A stretch of DNA of 64,000 nt, taken from positions 1,193,188 through 1,257,187 of the forward strand of contig MNCI01010839.1 in the NCBI GenBank assembly GCA_015680685.1. The letters run 5' to 3'. The stretch's first letter is position 1, and the number at the start of each line of letters is the position of its first letter. The translations under genes were made by a program, and so were the position numbers. This document shows positions 44,549 through 56,760 of this stretch, piece by piece. The notes below the pieces were generated by a model. That model did no database searches and had not been told where the DNA came from. It worked only from the letters and a program-made list of their open reading frames with translations. This stretch comes from Gnetum montanum. Lineage: Eukaryota > Streptophyta > Gnetopsida > Gnetales > Gnetaceae.

Positions 44549-44592
44549 GTTTTTGGTCGCAATATTTTTCTAGTGTTAGAAGAAGGACCGAA
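44549..44592 (+). promoter_or_regulatory. T5 primer-binding site, broken
   Basis: GTTTTTGG at 44549 and GTGTTAGAAGAAGGACC near 44573 together match the T4 site GTTTTTGGCGCTAGAAGGAGGG; about 16 extra bases lie between. Confidence 0.5.
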
Positions 44593-45052
44593 CCATTTCC
44601 CTTTTTTAGACTTTGTTGGTGGTTGTTTTGCGTGCTTTCTACATCACTGTTACTAGCTCTGGGCTAGTGTAGACCCAACACCCCTATGGACCTGCTACGT
44701 GCAGCATTGGTTGGATCTTAGGCTAGTGTAAGCATTGTCTACTAATTGGTAGGTGTAGATTGGACCTCGCCGTCAGTTCCTTTGGAACTCCACGTAGCAG
44801 CCCCAAAGCATACACATTCCCATAGTTAGCTAAATTCTAGGCTCTTAGTAGAGAGCGTAGTTGGCTCTTAGCGTAGAAAGTGTAGTTAGCTCTTAGCATA
44901 GAGAGCGTAACCTTTAGACTTAGCCATTTTTCTACAATCTTCAGACTTAGCTATTTTCTCCAGAGTTAGCCATTTTTCTGTAGTTTCCAGACTTAGCTAT
45001 TTTTTGCAACTAGTAAAGTTAGCCATTTTTCTGTAACTTTTAATCTGCACAC
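44593..45052 (+). repeat. T5 leader with short arrays
   Basis: Non-coding 5' leader. At 44835-44910 the LTR word recurs three times (TAGAGAGCGTAGTTGGCTCT, GCGTAGAAAGTGTAG, AGAGAGCGTAAC). At 44910-45040 a second unit of about 30 bases repeats five times (AGACTTAGCCATTTTTCTG). Gag starts downstream at 45053. Confidence 0.65.
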
Positions 45053-47247
45053 ATGAGTCTTGAACAACCATTGACATCAGTCTTGAGCATACTCGTTGTC
45101 TTGCCAACCCAACAAGAAAACAAGATTGACCACCTTGCTAGTCCTACCATGGTAGAGCCAAGGAAATACCTTAGGTTGCATGGCCAAGACCCTAAATATA
45201 TGGTACTAAATGATGTAAAGATCCAAGTTGGCCTATTTGTAGACCACTTAGACATGGAAGCAAAGCAAGGTTATGAGCTTGTCCATCGAAATGGATGGGA
45301 GTATATTCCCTCCCTTGTCAACTTCATCTGGCTTACCAAATCCTACTACTAGATACTTGCCTAGCTCATTCAAACAAGTGAGCATGAAGTAGGAATAGAT
45401 TACGAGAAACCCCTGTAAGAAGAGCATGATGTGTTTGAAGCTGGTTCCAAGCATGAGAACTTCTTGCACATAGTCTTCCAGCAGCAATCCCTAGTTTGGC
45501 CCTCTCGTAGTCCTGTCCACCTATCTTCCTTAAGAAGGTCATAGCCCTAGCGCCATCTTCTAGGTCTATGCCTATCATAGTGATGCACCAAATGCAGCCT
45601 ACATGTCAAGATGCACTACCTCTTGTTAACATGCCCTTTGTCGCATTGTCGCAACTCGTCCAATTCTCTACCAGCAGCAATCATGCCCACTCAACCTTAC
45701 ATTCATACAGTGCATATCTCCTCGCCCCAAATGACTTAGGCACCTTACGTCCTACTTGTTTCATTGACATCCTTAGTAGTGATTCAACCCACACACACAT
45801 GGCTTGCCGTAGTGACTGGGCCCAAGGCATAGCCAACATAGCAAGCATCTTGCATGGTCCCACAACCTGTAGCTAGGTTGTGGACCACACAAGTAGCACA
45901 ATAAGTAGCAAAACAAGTGCAGCCCACTGTAGCACCCAAAAACTTGGATTAGGCATTCCAATTGATCCAAACCTTAACAGAAGAGGTTAAGCAGCTCAAG
46001 GCCACCTCCTTCGAAACATTCCATGTAGTGGACTTCTACTAGGACGATCCCATAAGTCTTGTTGTCCCACTGTTGACTCTGCCTACTAGGATCCTACTCC
46101 CCCAATTCACCAAGTACAATGATGAAGGGGATCCCAACACACACTTGGTGACATTCAAGTCTAAGTGCCTACTACTACAAGCATGCCCACAAGCTATCAT
46201 ATGCATTTTTGCCATTTCACTTACTGGTAAGGCACTTGACTGGTACCATGCATTGCTCTGAGGCTTTATCTCCTTTGGAGTATCTTTTGAGCCAGTTTGT
46301 CACGTGCTTCAAGTACAACTTGAAGCCTAAAACCACCCTTGACCAGCTAATGCAGATTAAGAAAGGCGATCTAGAGCCCCTGCAAAAAATTATCCAAAGC
46401 GAGAGCCCCTCTTTGAATGAAATTAGAGAGCCAATAGCCAAGACACACCTCCTGCTCATCTTCAAGGGTGTAGTTAATGACTTTATCTAGTCAAAATTGT
46501 ACTACTTAGCCTTGTAGTCCCTGAGTCAAGCCTTTATCTAGACAAAGAGCATACAAGATGTGGTGGAAGTAGCAAGGATCCAACCTACATGGCCTATAAG
46601 AACCTACATGTCAAAAAGAACAAGGACAAGGGGAAGCAAAGTGCAATCATGGCAATTGTGGCCAAAGAGGTCAAAACAACTAACTTGAGGCCAATGGCCA
46701 GGCCATCCAAGCCCTCGGCCAACAACACAATCACCAATCCTAGCATAGTAACTAACCAACCTATGTCATCAATGGCCATAATGCAAGTAGCTTCAAGACC
46801 CAACTTTGAGTATAAGGATTTCTCAAAGTATACCTCGTTGCCCCTTAAACCTTCGAACTTGCTGGACTAGCTGTTAAAGGCTAGACATATCCAGTACAAG
46901 TAGATGTCCAAAGATGCTCATAAAAGACATGATAGATACTATGAGCTCCTAAGGAATCCCACATCGACAACCCTAAATGAGCCTCTAGTCTTGAAACACT
47001 TTAGGCTGGATCAGTTATGCCATTATCACTAGTTGCCTAGGCACAACATTAATTTTGCATGGCCCTGTAGGATGACCTCCAATGAATGATTGATAGAGGC
47101 AAGTATATACTTGACGCTACCAACCTAGTTAGGCCTCAAAACCAATCTATGAGGGTGTATAAGGACCCTCTAAATGTAGATGATGTAGGCTATGTTATCA
47201 ATAGTATCATCGTTGATGAGAACTCAGAATTGGCATGGTAATCGTTT
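45053..47247 (+). pseudogene. gag: T5 gag remnant
   Basis: Gag of Tat type. An N-terminal part from ATG 45053 (MSLEQPLTSVLSILVVLP) is open for 99 codons. The retrotransposon-gag core starts near 46070: LPTRILLPQFTKYNDEGDPN, then FAISLTGKALDWYHALL (46212-46260), the classic LTG.AL.WY motif. A zinc-knuckle-like region near 47010-47050 (LCHYH, H, C) resembles the C..HQ.GH motif of Tat/Ogre Gag. Frameshifts occur near 46260 and 46490, with several stops. Confidence 0.8.
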
Positions 47248-48595
47248 ATGGTTCGGGTGTCCTCTAGCAGTGTAAGTGCCTCCATGACCCCTATGGGTTT
47301 GAGGCCTTATTTCATTGTCAAGGTGCCATCCCAAGCACCTACAATGCCTTTTGTCATTAGGGTCCCATCCCATGTTGCATCAATGACAACCACCCAACTG
47401 CCCTTCATGGTTAGGGAGCCACAACATGCTGTCCCCTCACCTACCTGAAGTCTAGTAGTGGGCAATGCATTGATCCCTTCTTGCCCAAGGGCCAATCCAA
47501 CTGACAATGTTAACAGACCCTCTAGGTGGTAATTTAGGAGGTCCAATGAGCATCTTGCAAATAGGATGATCAAGCAACATCAAGAGTAGAGAGTGCTTGC
47601 TTCACCCAAACCAGTTCCCCTTTTCGCAATCCCCATGGCCAAAAGAACCAAGGAGGCCATCATTAGCAACCTACAACCAAGCAAAGCCCAAATCCCCATT
47701 GTGTAAAATCCATCTCTTAGAACATATGGAAGAAGTCAAAGCCAGCAAAAGTACAATCAATGGCAAATACTTTGTAGATGCATTAGCCTAGGTCAAGCAA
47801 GCGTTAAAGTAGAAGAACACAATGTTGAGCCTTTATGATCTAATTATGACCTCATCCACCCACCACAAAGTACTAGTACATATGTTGACCTCCATTCTTG
47901 TCATAGAGGACATCCCAGTAGATGAACATTCCATCCATGCTATGATGTTACCTCCTGCATCATAGGAATTGAGTTCCATGCCCTTCATGTTTTGTGATGA
48001 AGGGTTAGGTCATAACAACATCAATGTTCATCACCATACGTGTTGGACAATGCAAGATTTAGAGGGTGCACATCAATGATGGGGTAGTAACAAATGTCAT
48101 CCCATACATAGTTGTCTACAAGCCAGGCCTTGCAAACCAAATCAAACCAACAAAAACCACATGCTTAAATTCCTTCAATGGATTGCATGTCATTGTTAAG
48201 GGAACCGTAACAATATAATTTGTGGCAAGGGAGCAATTCCCCACAACTGTAGAGTTCATCGTCATAGAGAAAATGCCTAGATTTAACTTAATATTAGGTA
48301 GGCCATGGTTGGCCCAATTACGGGCCATTTCCTCTTCGATTGACCAAGAAATCCACCTTCCATACAAAGGTGATGTGGTTATTATCTATGGTGATAATGT
48401 AGTCCCTTTGCCCTTCAACAACATAGACATGGAGCAAGGGTCAAAGGTGGAATTTCTTGATGACATGCCTATAGCAAAGGATGAGGACAAAATGCATAAG
48501 GCAAACCAACCCAAAAGGCTAGCAATAGTCAACAACTTATCAGAGGACATCCTATGCATAGAATTTCCCTTCAACGTAGCGAGTGAGGGATAGGA
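47248..48595 (+). pseudogene. T5 protease region remnant
   Basis: Pro/Ser-rich linker (47248-47790, repeated VPSQAP/VPSHVA/VREPQHAV units), then a Tat-type protease. Its C-terminal half is clear: EFIVIEKMPRFNLILGRPWL near 48250, then SSSIDQEIHLPYKGDV. The active-site DGGSS-type segment is not readable, so catalysis is lost or shifted in frame. Translation ends near 48592. Confidence 0.72.
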
Positions 48596-48956
48596 AGACT
48601 ACCGAATAGTGCCCTCTAGCCCCTACACACCTCCTAACCCACACTGGGTTAGGAAGAAACTATGTGACTAAGGCATCCCCTTAGTCCAACATGTGCTAGG
48701 TGTCTGCTTGCCATTTGCCCCTATGCACCCTACATCTTGCTCCCCATGTATGCTGCATTAGGATTGTAACACATTATTTGCATTCAGTTCAATCACTTAG
48801 CTTAGCATCCGCATCGCCTACACATGTGATAGCTTAGTTTACATTTCTACCATTGTTGCTTTAATGAATTTGCCTTTACACATGAAAAATATCAAAACAT
48901 ATAAAAATAAAAAAAGCTAAAATTACAAAAATAAGAGGTAGCAGTATACGCAACCT

Positions 48957-49275
48957 GCCATGGCCCTAAACTAGCAACGCTTGGCCTAGAACAACCTTAA
49001 ACTACTATTTTCAACATTCCTTTACAATGGCCTGGAATGGCCTTAAGCTACCACTTGGGCCTAGAATGGCCTTAAGCTATTACTTTTAATTCTATCCTTG
49101 TGGCCCACCATGGCCCTAAACTAGCAAAGCATGGCCAGAAATGGCTTTAAACTAGTAATCGCATGGCCTGAAATGGCCTAAAACTATCATCGTGGCCCAA
49201 AACAACCTTGAACTAGCATTGGCCCTCTCGCTATGGCGTTAAACTAGCATGGGGCTTGCAATGACCTAGTTACAT
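48957..49275. repeat. Array of GGCCTGAAATGGCC / TTAAACTA units
   Basis: About nine units of 30-45 bases: a palindrome-like GGCC...ATGGCC core followed by TTAAACTA or TTAAGCTA. Examples start near 48957, 49030, 49055, 49106, 49130, 49165, 49190, 49220 and 49250. Spacing varies. Two related copies (AAGGCCTAAAACT) lie near 55065 and 55095. Not coding. Confidence 0.7.
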
Positions 49276-49739
49276 TATCATTGCATAATCCTAACTTAGC
49301 ATATTAACTCATTGTCTTATAAGCATAGCAAGCACATAGCAAATATAAAACATAAAAAAAAGTTTGCACATTACACATTAAACATAGTAAACACATGCAT
49401 TAGATATCGTATTAATAGTAGTACATAACATGAGCAATGTCATGTGGCAAAAATATAACAAAAATAGCAAAAATGCCCAATAGTAGAGGTACATTTGGAC
49501 TTGTTCAATTGGTGGTGCTAGGTAGGGATGGAGATTCTTCTTCCTCCACTATGTCACTAGGGCCCGTAACATCTTCTACTATCTACAGCAACAACCACAA
49601 CAAAAATGAGTAGTTAGTAAGCAAACCTGTACTATACAAGCTAACTTAAAACATGCAAAAAGTAAACAAGAAAAAACTAACTTAAGAGGGTCTTACATTG
49701 GTGTCTTTTTCAGGTAGCTTTTCAAGGCCAACCTCCAAG

Positions 49740-52215
49740 TGCTAAAGGATCTTAGTCTTGGAAAGTTATGTCTAGTCCTCTTGGCCAAAGTCAATCCCTA
49801 CAAGGTCTTACCTTTGTCCATGAAGGTCCATGTGGGCAGCTCCTTTGAGAAGGTAGTAGAAGAAGCCTTTCTTGAAGGGGTGATGATCCACCTCTCAGGA
49901 AAGCCACTCATCATTGTATGCCATGCAAACAAGTCATATGCCTACCTCCTACTAGATGCCCCAAGAAGCATCTTGAGGTGGCGATGTTTGGTAGACTCCT
50001 CTTTGTACCATTGTAGGTATGCATCACACTCATGCTTATATTGGTACTTGTGGTTCTTCTAAGTTTGCCCCCACTGGTAGACCTTTGTATTGTAAGTCTT
50101 CCAATTTTGATTCTTCTAGGCAACCATGTCCATCTACAATCATTGCTCAATCAACTCCTGTGTGGCCTCATTTTTACCTCTAAGAACTATCCAATGGTAT
50201 GCTAGGTGTTGTCTCCCTATACTCTAGCTACTAGAAAGTCACATCTAGATTGAAGATTATTGATCTTTGTATCTTGGCTAGTCACTCTCTCCTGTACCTC
50301 ATGCACGCATTTCCATAGGTGCTCATTCGAGCACTTGTAGACCCACAACGCCTTTGCACAAAAAAGTGTGCACTTGTTTAATGATTTGTATATGTGATAA
50401 GATACTTGATCAATTTCAGGAGGGAGATCAAGGAGGGCATCCACCTTAGCCACCTTGGTTGGATCCCATCAAAGCTTAGGACATGCAAGCATGTTAGCAA
50501 TCAATGAATCTTAGTCAAGAACTAAGCATGCAAGTAGTAGAGCAACACAAAGCAAAGCAAAATCACACATATCAAGCTTAGGATCTACCTATTGTAAGTA
50601 GTCCACCATGTCCTCAACGATACCTTCCATGAAGGTGAATTTATCGGGTATGTCTACCCATGTCTCCATGTGGTAGGTAGACGAGGGATCACTAGTAGAA
50701 ATATTTGAAGTTATAACACAATGATGCAATTAGCATATAATTGATCAACTAAAGATGTTAGAGTAAGCAAACAATAACAGATGGTTAGTTACTTAGCAGG
50801 CCCTCAAGTGTGAGTGCAAGGGGCTCACCTAGCTACACACCATCGAATAAGCTATCAAAATCACCCCCATCAGGGTGGAGCAACCCCTCCTCCAACTACT
50901 AGAAGGTCTCTACTACACTAGGTAACTCATCTTCATGAGCCTCCCCCTCATTAGCTTGAGGAGGTGCTTCTTCTACTGCTACCTTGATCGCTGCTCTGGT
51001 AGCTCTCTCTCCTATCTATGAAATTAACATATACATACATAGCATGCATAACACATTAGTGCACGTATGCACATTAGAAACTTAACATAAGAGAAAAATA
51101 TAAAAATACAAACATACAAAGATACAATATATGCATCTAACAAGTTACGCATACTAACCATCAACCTCTGTGTGCAAGCTTTCAAGCCTAATACAAATCT
51201 TCTTGTTTCTTGGCCTTTCGACCTCAGGGGTAGCCTTCTTTGTAGGGTGTAGCCTCCTAATATTTGCCTTAGATGGTCCCACCATCTCTACAATATAGTG
51301 ATCTACCTTAGTCATGTCCTCGGTGCCAATTGGAGGACCCTCACTTGCATTGTTGTGCGAGTAATGTGATTGCCCCACAGGATCCTTAGTCATTACAAAT
51401 AATGACTCATTGATCCCCTTTAGGGGATCCTACGCATGGGTGGTCATGAACATGTTCTTAATCCATGGCTTGGAGAGTTGATCATGATTTTGAACAATCC
51501 ATCGTCCACCATTGACCAAGAGCTCCATGAACCTTCGTAGGTATCCCACAAAGAATGCAAAGTGGATGTGGGACCTTGATTGGAGGTTAAATTGTAGCCT
51601 TGAGATCTTTACATGCAAGTTGGTGGTAATATAGGTAGCCCAGTTTAAGCTCATACCCTCTAGTAGCACCTCTTTCCTCACTCATGCCTACTCCACCATA
51701 AGGATCTTTTCTTGGGAGAGCAACTTCAGAAAGGGACGAGCCCAAAAAAGAGAGTAGAGCTTCCATAAGTCAGGCATAAGCACATCCTTAATTAGTATGC
51801 CCTTGTAAGATTAGGTGGCCCCCAACTAGTCCTCAATCTCCCCTCTATGATCCACCTCTTGGCTAGCCTTATCAATAATCATCGAGCCATTAGTGAAAAG
51901 ACCAAAGAGGTCAGCAAAGAAGTACTTACTGAGGTCAAGCACTACCGTCACACTACATACTTGGGTGACGAACTACTTGACATTGCTACTAAAGGAGTCG
52001 ATGATGATGATCATTTTGGCCACTGGGATACTCAGGGCAAGGGCCAAAACTAGGTCCATCAACCTTGCATGCGTGAGCCTAGCAGTCAATGCATCCAAAG
52101 CTTTATGGCACAACTAGTGCTGCACATCCTCCACATTGCCATACTTCATGATGAGGGTGGCCTTTGTGTGACCTGTGGTGATCACTATCACCTTGCCTAA
52201 GGTGATTGCCATTGT
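49740..52215 (-). pseudogene. Antisense ORF inside T5 (unknown function)
   Basis: On the minus strand, translation from about 52215 (MAITLGKVIVITTGHTKATL) runs in one frame to about 51154 with a few stops; readable blocks include SKYFFADLFGLFTNGSMIID, LWKLYSLFWARPFLKLLS, EGMSLNWATYITTNLHVKIS and HIHFAFFVGYLRRFMELL. A second part at 50453-49911 (VHEVQERVTSQDTKINNLQS) looks coiled-coil-like. The WATYI..NL region recalls accessory ORFs of plant gypsy elements, but I cannot name a family. Antisense accessory ORFs are known in some Tat elements, there located downstream of pol. Two or more exons are possible. Confidence 0.55.
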
Positions 52216-53389
52216 AATAAAGGCAAAGCAATGTTAGCATCATGTAAAGGTAAGTTAACAGGCATACATGAGCAAGCACATGAGTTAAAGCTTAGATGCA
52301 TATGTGGCAAAAATGGGGTGTGGGATGGAGGTGGCACTACAAGCATCTCCTTGGTGTTAAGCACACTGGTAACCCACTCCTCATCCAACCAGCCATGGAT
52401 CCTACACTACTCATATGCCTTCAAGTATCAAGTAGGGTAGACCTCTAGATCGGATCGCACCTACTCAAGCCTAGTTGCTTGAATGTTTGTACTAGAAAAG
52501 AATAGCTCCAAGGTAGCGAAGGTCAAGGTTAGAGCATCCACCTCATCATGTAGGCCTTCCTTGTCAACTCTAAACCTAGCATTAGTCAAGAGTGGTTAGC
52601 AATGTGACATAAGCTAGTAGCGAAAAATAGTGTGAAAGTCATAAAAGCACTTACCCTCTTGCATAGTAGATAGTTCCAAGTGGGTTCTAGAATTGGGTGT
52701 GCACTCACAGTGCAATGAAAAGGATGTTGCTCTTATTGTAGCAATTAAACCCCACCATGTTCCATATCCTAGATAGCTACCCAGCACTCCTAAGCCCTCT
52801 ACTCAAACCACTTGCCCCATCACCACTAGTAGTAGGCTCATTTGAGATGAACCTCAAGATGTCCTACTTAGCCCTAACCAATAACACCTCTGTGATGATG
52901 CTAGCAACCTCCACTACTAAGTATGACCACATGATCATACTAAATTGATATAGTAGGTACTTTAGGAACTCATGAGCCCTTGGTCAAAACCACATTGCTT
53001 GAACACTCACTTGCATATCTGGCATAGGTGTGTTAGGGATAGGCTCGCTCATGCAGCATAGGATGCCCATAAGCTCCACAATGATCAAGACAGGTTTTAG
53101 TAGCACCTTGCAACTATCAAGCAATGAGCAAAGCATTAGTATACATACATAGATGCAAATTTTGGCATTAAATTACTAAGATAAGTTAGCAACATTAACA
53201 TAGTACAACATGAACTAATAAAAACTTTCCTAATTTTGGTAATGCTCTTTGGGGCCCTATGGGTATAGAACATCAACCAAGTCATTTGATGTGCTTGGTA
53301 CTCACTAGGGTACAACATGTTTTGACAAATTTAGCATCATTATAGTTCGTAGGATTAGCATCATTACATTTTGCATAGTTTACAAAATT
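52216..53389 (-). other. Possible 5' extension of the antisense ORF
   Basis: Minus-strand translation around 52600-52330 gives DEVDALTLTFATLELFFSST and GWLDEEWVTSVLNTKEMLVV, and around 52950-52780 an IITEVLLVRAK-like stretch. These could be further exons or N-terminal sequence of the antisense ORF. Evidence is weak. Confidence 0.3.
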
Positions 53390-54965
53390 TTCACAAAATT
53401 TTTCTAACTCTAGAATGCTTCAATGGAGAGTGTAGTTTGGAAATCAAAAAATTTTCTAACTTTGAACTACCTCCATGAAGAGCGTATTCCTAGATTGCAA
53501 ATTTTTCTAACTCCCAACGATGCTTTCTATAGAGCATAATCCTGAAAAATGAACTTTTGGGGTAGACACATTTTTTCAAACACTTGGCATCAACTGCACC
53601 TCTTGGCTATGGCAGTAGAGAGTGTAGTCCTGGCTACCACCCCCACTATGCCCTATGCATCATGCCCTACCATGGCACCGAGTGTCATGCCCATCGTTCC
53701 TACCATGCCTTGTGCACCTTGTGCTCACTGCGCCATCACATATGCTAGATTTGTATCCTGCCATGTCCTACCTCATTGTTGTCACTCAAAATTTTTTTAA
53801 AAATTGCATAGAAAATAATTTTCAAAAAAAAAAAAAACACACACACACGCACAGAGAAACATGCCCTAGCATTGAGTGCCTTCACCACCCCTCTAGCTAT
53901 GCTACTGAGTGTAGTCGCTTCCACAGCCCTTATGGCTGTGTCACGGGGTGTAGGAACCCCATGGCCTCATGGTGCATGATGTGCCTAGCCCCTACCTTGG
54001 TTTCAAAATTTTTCAAAAATAAAAAAAATAAAATTGCAGGGTAAACCCTTACTGCTTCCCCTACCCTATAGCCAGTCGCCCTAGATTGCCGCCAAAGCTA
54101 GAACCTTGACCCTTGCTCTACCCCTATCCATGCCATGAAAAATGAAAATTTTCTTTCAAAAAATAGAAATGCAAAGAAAACCCCTGTGCTATGTCTCTTG
54201 CCTCATAGTTGGTTGTCCCTGGCCACTGCCAAAACCCCCTTGTTGCTATGCTACCAAACCCTAGCTTGCACATTTGCAAAACCCCTCCTGCTACTAAAAT
54301 GACTGAAACCCTTCGACCTTGTAACCCTGTCCATAACTCTTGGGACCATGCTACGCCACACAATGATAATCATACCTCAACCATTACATCATGGTAAGTA
54401 GCCTATGGCCTCCCCATGGCCCATGCTCAAGAAAACATCTAGATTCCCTACAAAAAAATAGCAACCAAAGCCCTCCCCACAACAATGGGTGTGATGGCCA
54501 AAATGATGTGCATTGACTATGATCACTACCATGTAGGGTGCCATGGTAGGGCACCAAACTATGCTCCCAAAGCCTCAAAATATCCAAAAATGAAATGAAA
54601 AATGTGCAAAGAGGAGAGTGTAGTTGAGGTACCTGGCTAATGCCGATGGCCTCCTCTCCTCTAGGTGCACCTATGGTAGGCAACCTAGTGCCCATTCCCC
54701 CTTGTCCACATTCGCTAGTCCTGGGCACAGGCATCCACTTTGGTGCATGATTATTCCAATTATGCTCTCCACTAGTAGTGCAGAATAGTAATGGTAAGGC
54801 TACACTTTGGATGTTGCATTTGATAGCAAGGAAATGACAACTTACGCACTATAAAATGTGCTTATATATCCTCCTAGAGTCATTTAATGACTTACGAACC
54901 TCGTGACTATGCTCCACACTAAATGCCTAGTGGAGAGCATAGTTACCCACACTTAGCCAAAATTT
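53390..54965 (-). promoter_or_regulatory. Word cluster and TATA box facing the antisense ORF
   Basis: The T5 LTR word recurs here: GAGAGTGTAG at 53436, 53617 and 54615, GCTCTCCACTAG near 54764, GACTATGCTCCAC with GGAGAGCATAGTT at 54903-54950. Part of the LTR unit (GCAAATTTTTCTAACT) also recurs at 53390-53510. A minus-strand TATA box (TATATAAG, complement of 54861-54868) lies between word copies. It could drive the antisense ORF. Inference. Confidence 0.45.
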
Positions 54966-55247
54966 CCAACTTTTAACTGCCCAGTGAACACCTGAGCTAA
55001 TTTCACTTCCCAAGCATAGCCAGCCTTCCATGGAATGACATGTTTGATGCATCCATAGTCTGCTAAGGCCTAAAACTGGCATGCACACAGCCTGTCAAGG
55101 CCTAAAACTAGCATAAACATGCTTACCCTCCTTACTAGCCCACATTCATACTTAGGAAAATTTTCATTGCATTGCTTTCTGTTCATTTGTGCATGTTAAC
55201 TTTGTTAAAACAGGTGTTGCTTAATGTTTTTCTAGTTCATTTTGCAG

Positions 55248-56760
55248 GAATGTGACATGGCTATGCAAGAGTAGATCTTCTCACCTTTGGTCCTCACAGG
55301 GCCTCATGATGATATCAAGTGATGCAGTGACCCACATTGACCTAGACCTTAAGCCTACAACCTATGCCAAATACATAGCATTCGTAGAGGCACCACTAGA
55401 CTAGCCCAACCATCTAGTTAAGGCTCTCGATCTAGAGGCAGGGGACATCACAGAGGATTCCCTTGTTGAGATCTCTATGGCTACACCTAATGGCGAGGTG
55501 AAAACACTAAAACTAAGCTCCTCACTAGATCCCTAGCATGTCCAAGACATCATTAAGGTGCTAAAATATTAGATTAAGGCCTTTGCATGGTCATACTAGG
55601 ACATGCCAAGCCTAGATCCTTAGCTAGTCCAACATAATATCATTCTTAATCCCTACATTAAACAAGTTAAATAGAAAGTGTGCAAGGTTATACCTGAGGT
55701 GGTGTCCGTCGTCTATGATGAAATCACTAAGCTTTACAAAGCTAGTTTTGTCTAGGTTGTTGACTATGTAGACTGGGTCTCCAACATTGTAGTTGTGCTT
55801 AAGAAAAATAGAAGTATACACTTTTGCATAGACTTCCAGGACCTAAATAAGGCAACCATCAAGGATGACTTCTTATTTCCTAGTATTAATCAACTAATTG
55901 ATACCATGACTAGACATGCCTTGTTATCCTTTATGGATGGGTTCTTGGGCTACAACTAGATTAGGATCAACCCTGAGCACCAACTCTACATAACCTTCAT
56001 GACCCCCTGGGGTACGCTTTGCTATATCATGATGTCTTTTGGACTCAAGAATATAGAAGCAATGTATTAATGCACAATGACATACATCTTTAGCAATTAT
56101 ATGCTAAGCTTGCTCAACAATTACATCAATGACATCGTAGTTAAGTCCAAAGTGGCCCATAACCATGCAAATGATGTAGACATAGTGCTTAAGCATTACT
56201 TAAAACATGATCTTAGGTTGAAGCCCAAGAAGTGTGTTTTTAGTGTTAGAATGGGTTAGATACTTGGTTTGGTAGTATATGAAGTAGGAATACACGTAGA
56301 CCTTGACAAGGTTAAGGCCATAACCAACTTAGCACTGTTGGCCAACCTTAAGGAGTTATGAGGGTTGTAAGATAGACTATAGCATATACATAGGTTTATT
56401 GCCTAGTTAACTGACAAGTAACAACCAATGCAACATCTGCTCAAGAAAGGAGCCCACTTTGAGTGGACAACTCAGTGCCAACAAGCATTTGAAAACCTTA
56501 AGTAGGAGCTGGCACAACTATTTATGGTTCATAATTCACAAGGAGATAAACCTTTTTACATTTACCTAGCCACTTTTGACACGACCATCACTTGTCTATT
56601 TTTCCAAAAGTGAGATGATGGCACAAAGGTCCCGATTTACTCCTTGAGCCATGCATTAGTAGTGCATGAAGCAAAATACAATGATGTAGAAAAGCACTGC
56701 CTCACCGTAGTCTTCTCATTGAAGAAGTGGAGGCATTACCTTTTACATAGTTAAGTCAAT
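55248..56760 (+). pseudogene. pol: T5 reverse transcriptase and RNase H remnant
   Basis: One frame throughout. RT blocks: IHFCIDFQDLNKAT near 55816, SFMDGFLGYN near 55927, FMTPWGTLCY near 55997, the catalytic segment YINDIVVKS near 56120 (normally YVDDIVVKS, so one catalytic Asp reads Asn) and KPKKCVF near 56221. RNase H follows: an LATFDTTITCLFFQ segment near 56560 replaces the usual L..SD.A, then YSLSHAL near 56638 and EKHCLTVVFSLKKWRHYLLH near 56692. Stops are at expected Gln or Arg codons. Inactive. Confidence 0.87.

Larger units (their letters stand above)
48596..55247 (+). other. T5 interval between protease and RT, possible Ogre-like intron
   Basis: 6.6 kb without sense coding. It ends in TTTTTCTAGTTCATTTTGCAG (last AG at 55246-55247; pyrimidine-rich), a strong 3' splice site directly before the pol frame. 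Ogre elements are known to have an intron between protease and RT. A donor was not fixed (candidate AGAG/GTAGCA near 48940). Contents: a GGCC-word array (48957-49275), antisense ORF (49740-52215) and word clusters (53390-54965). Confidence 0.5.

Noticed and set aside
53549-54734. Plus- and minus-strand ORFs of 80-130 codons with Cys/Pro/His-rich translations
   Set aside because: Low-complexity sequence around the T5 word cluster; overlapping open frames on both strands and no conserved domain.
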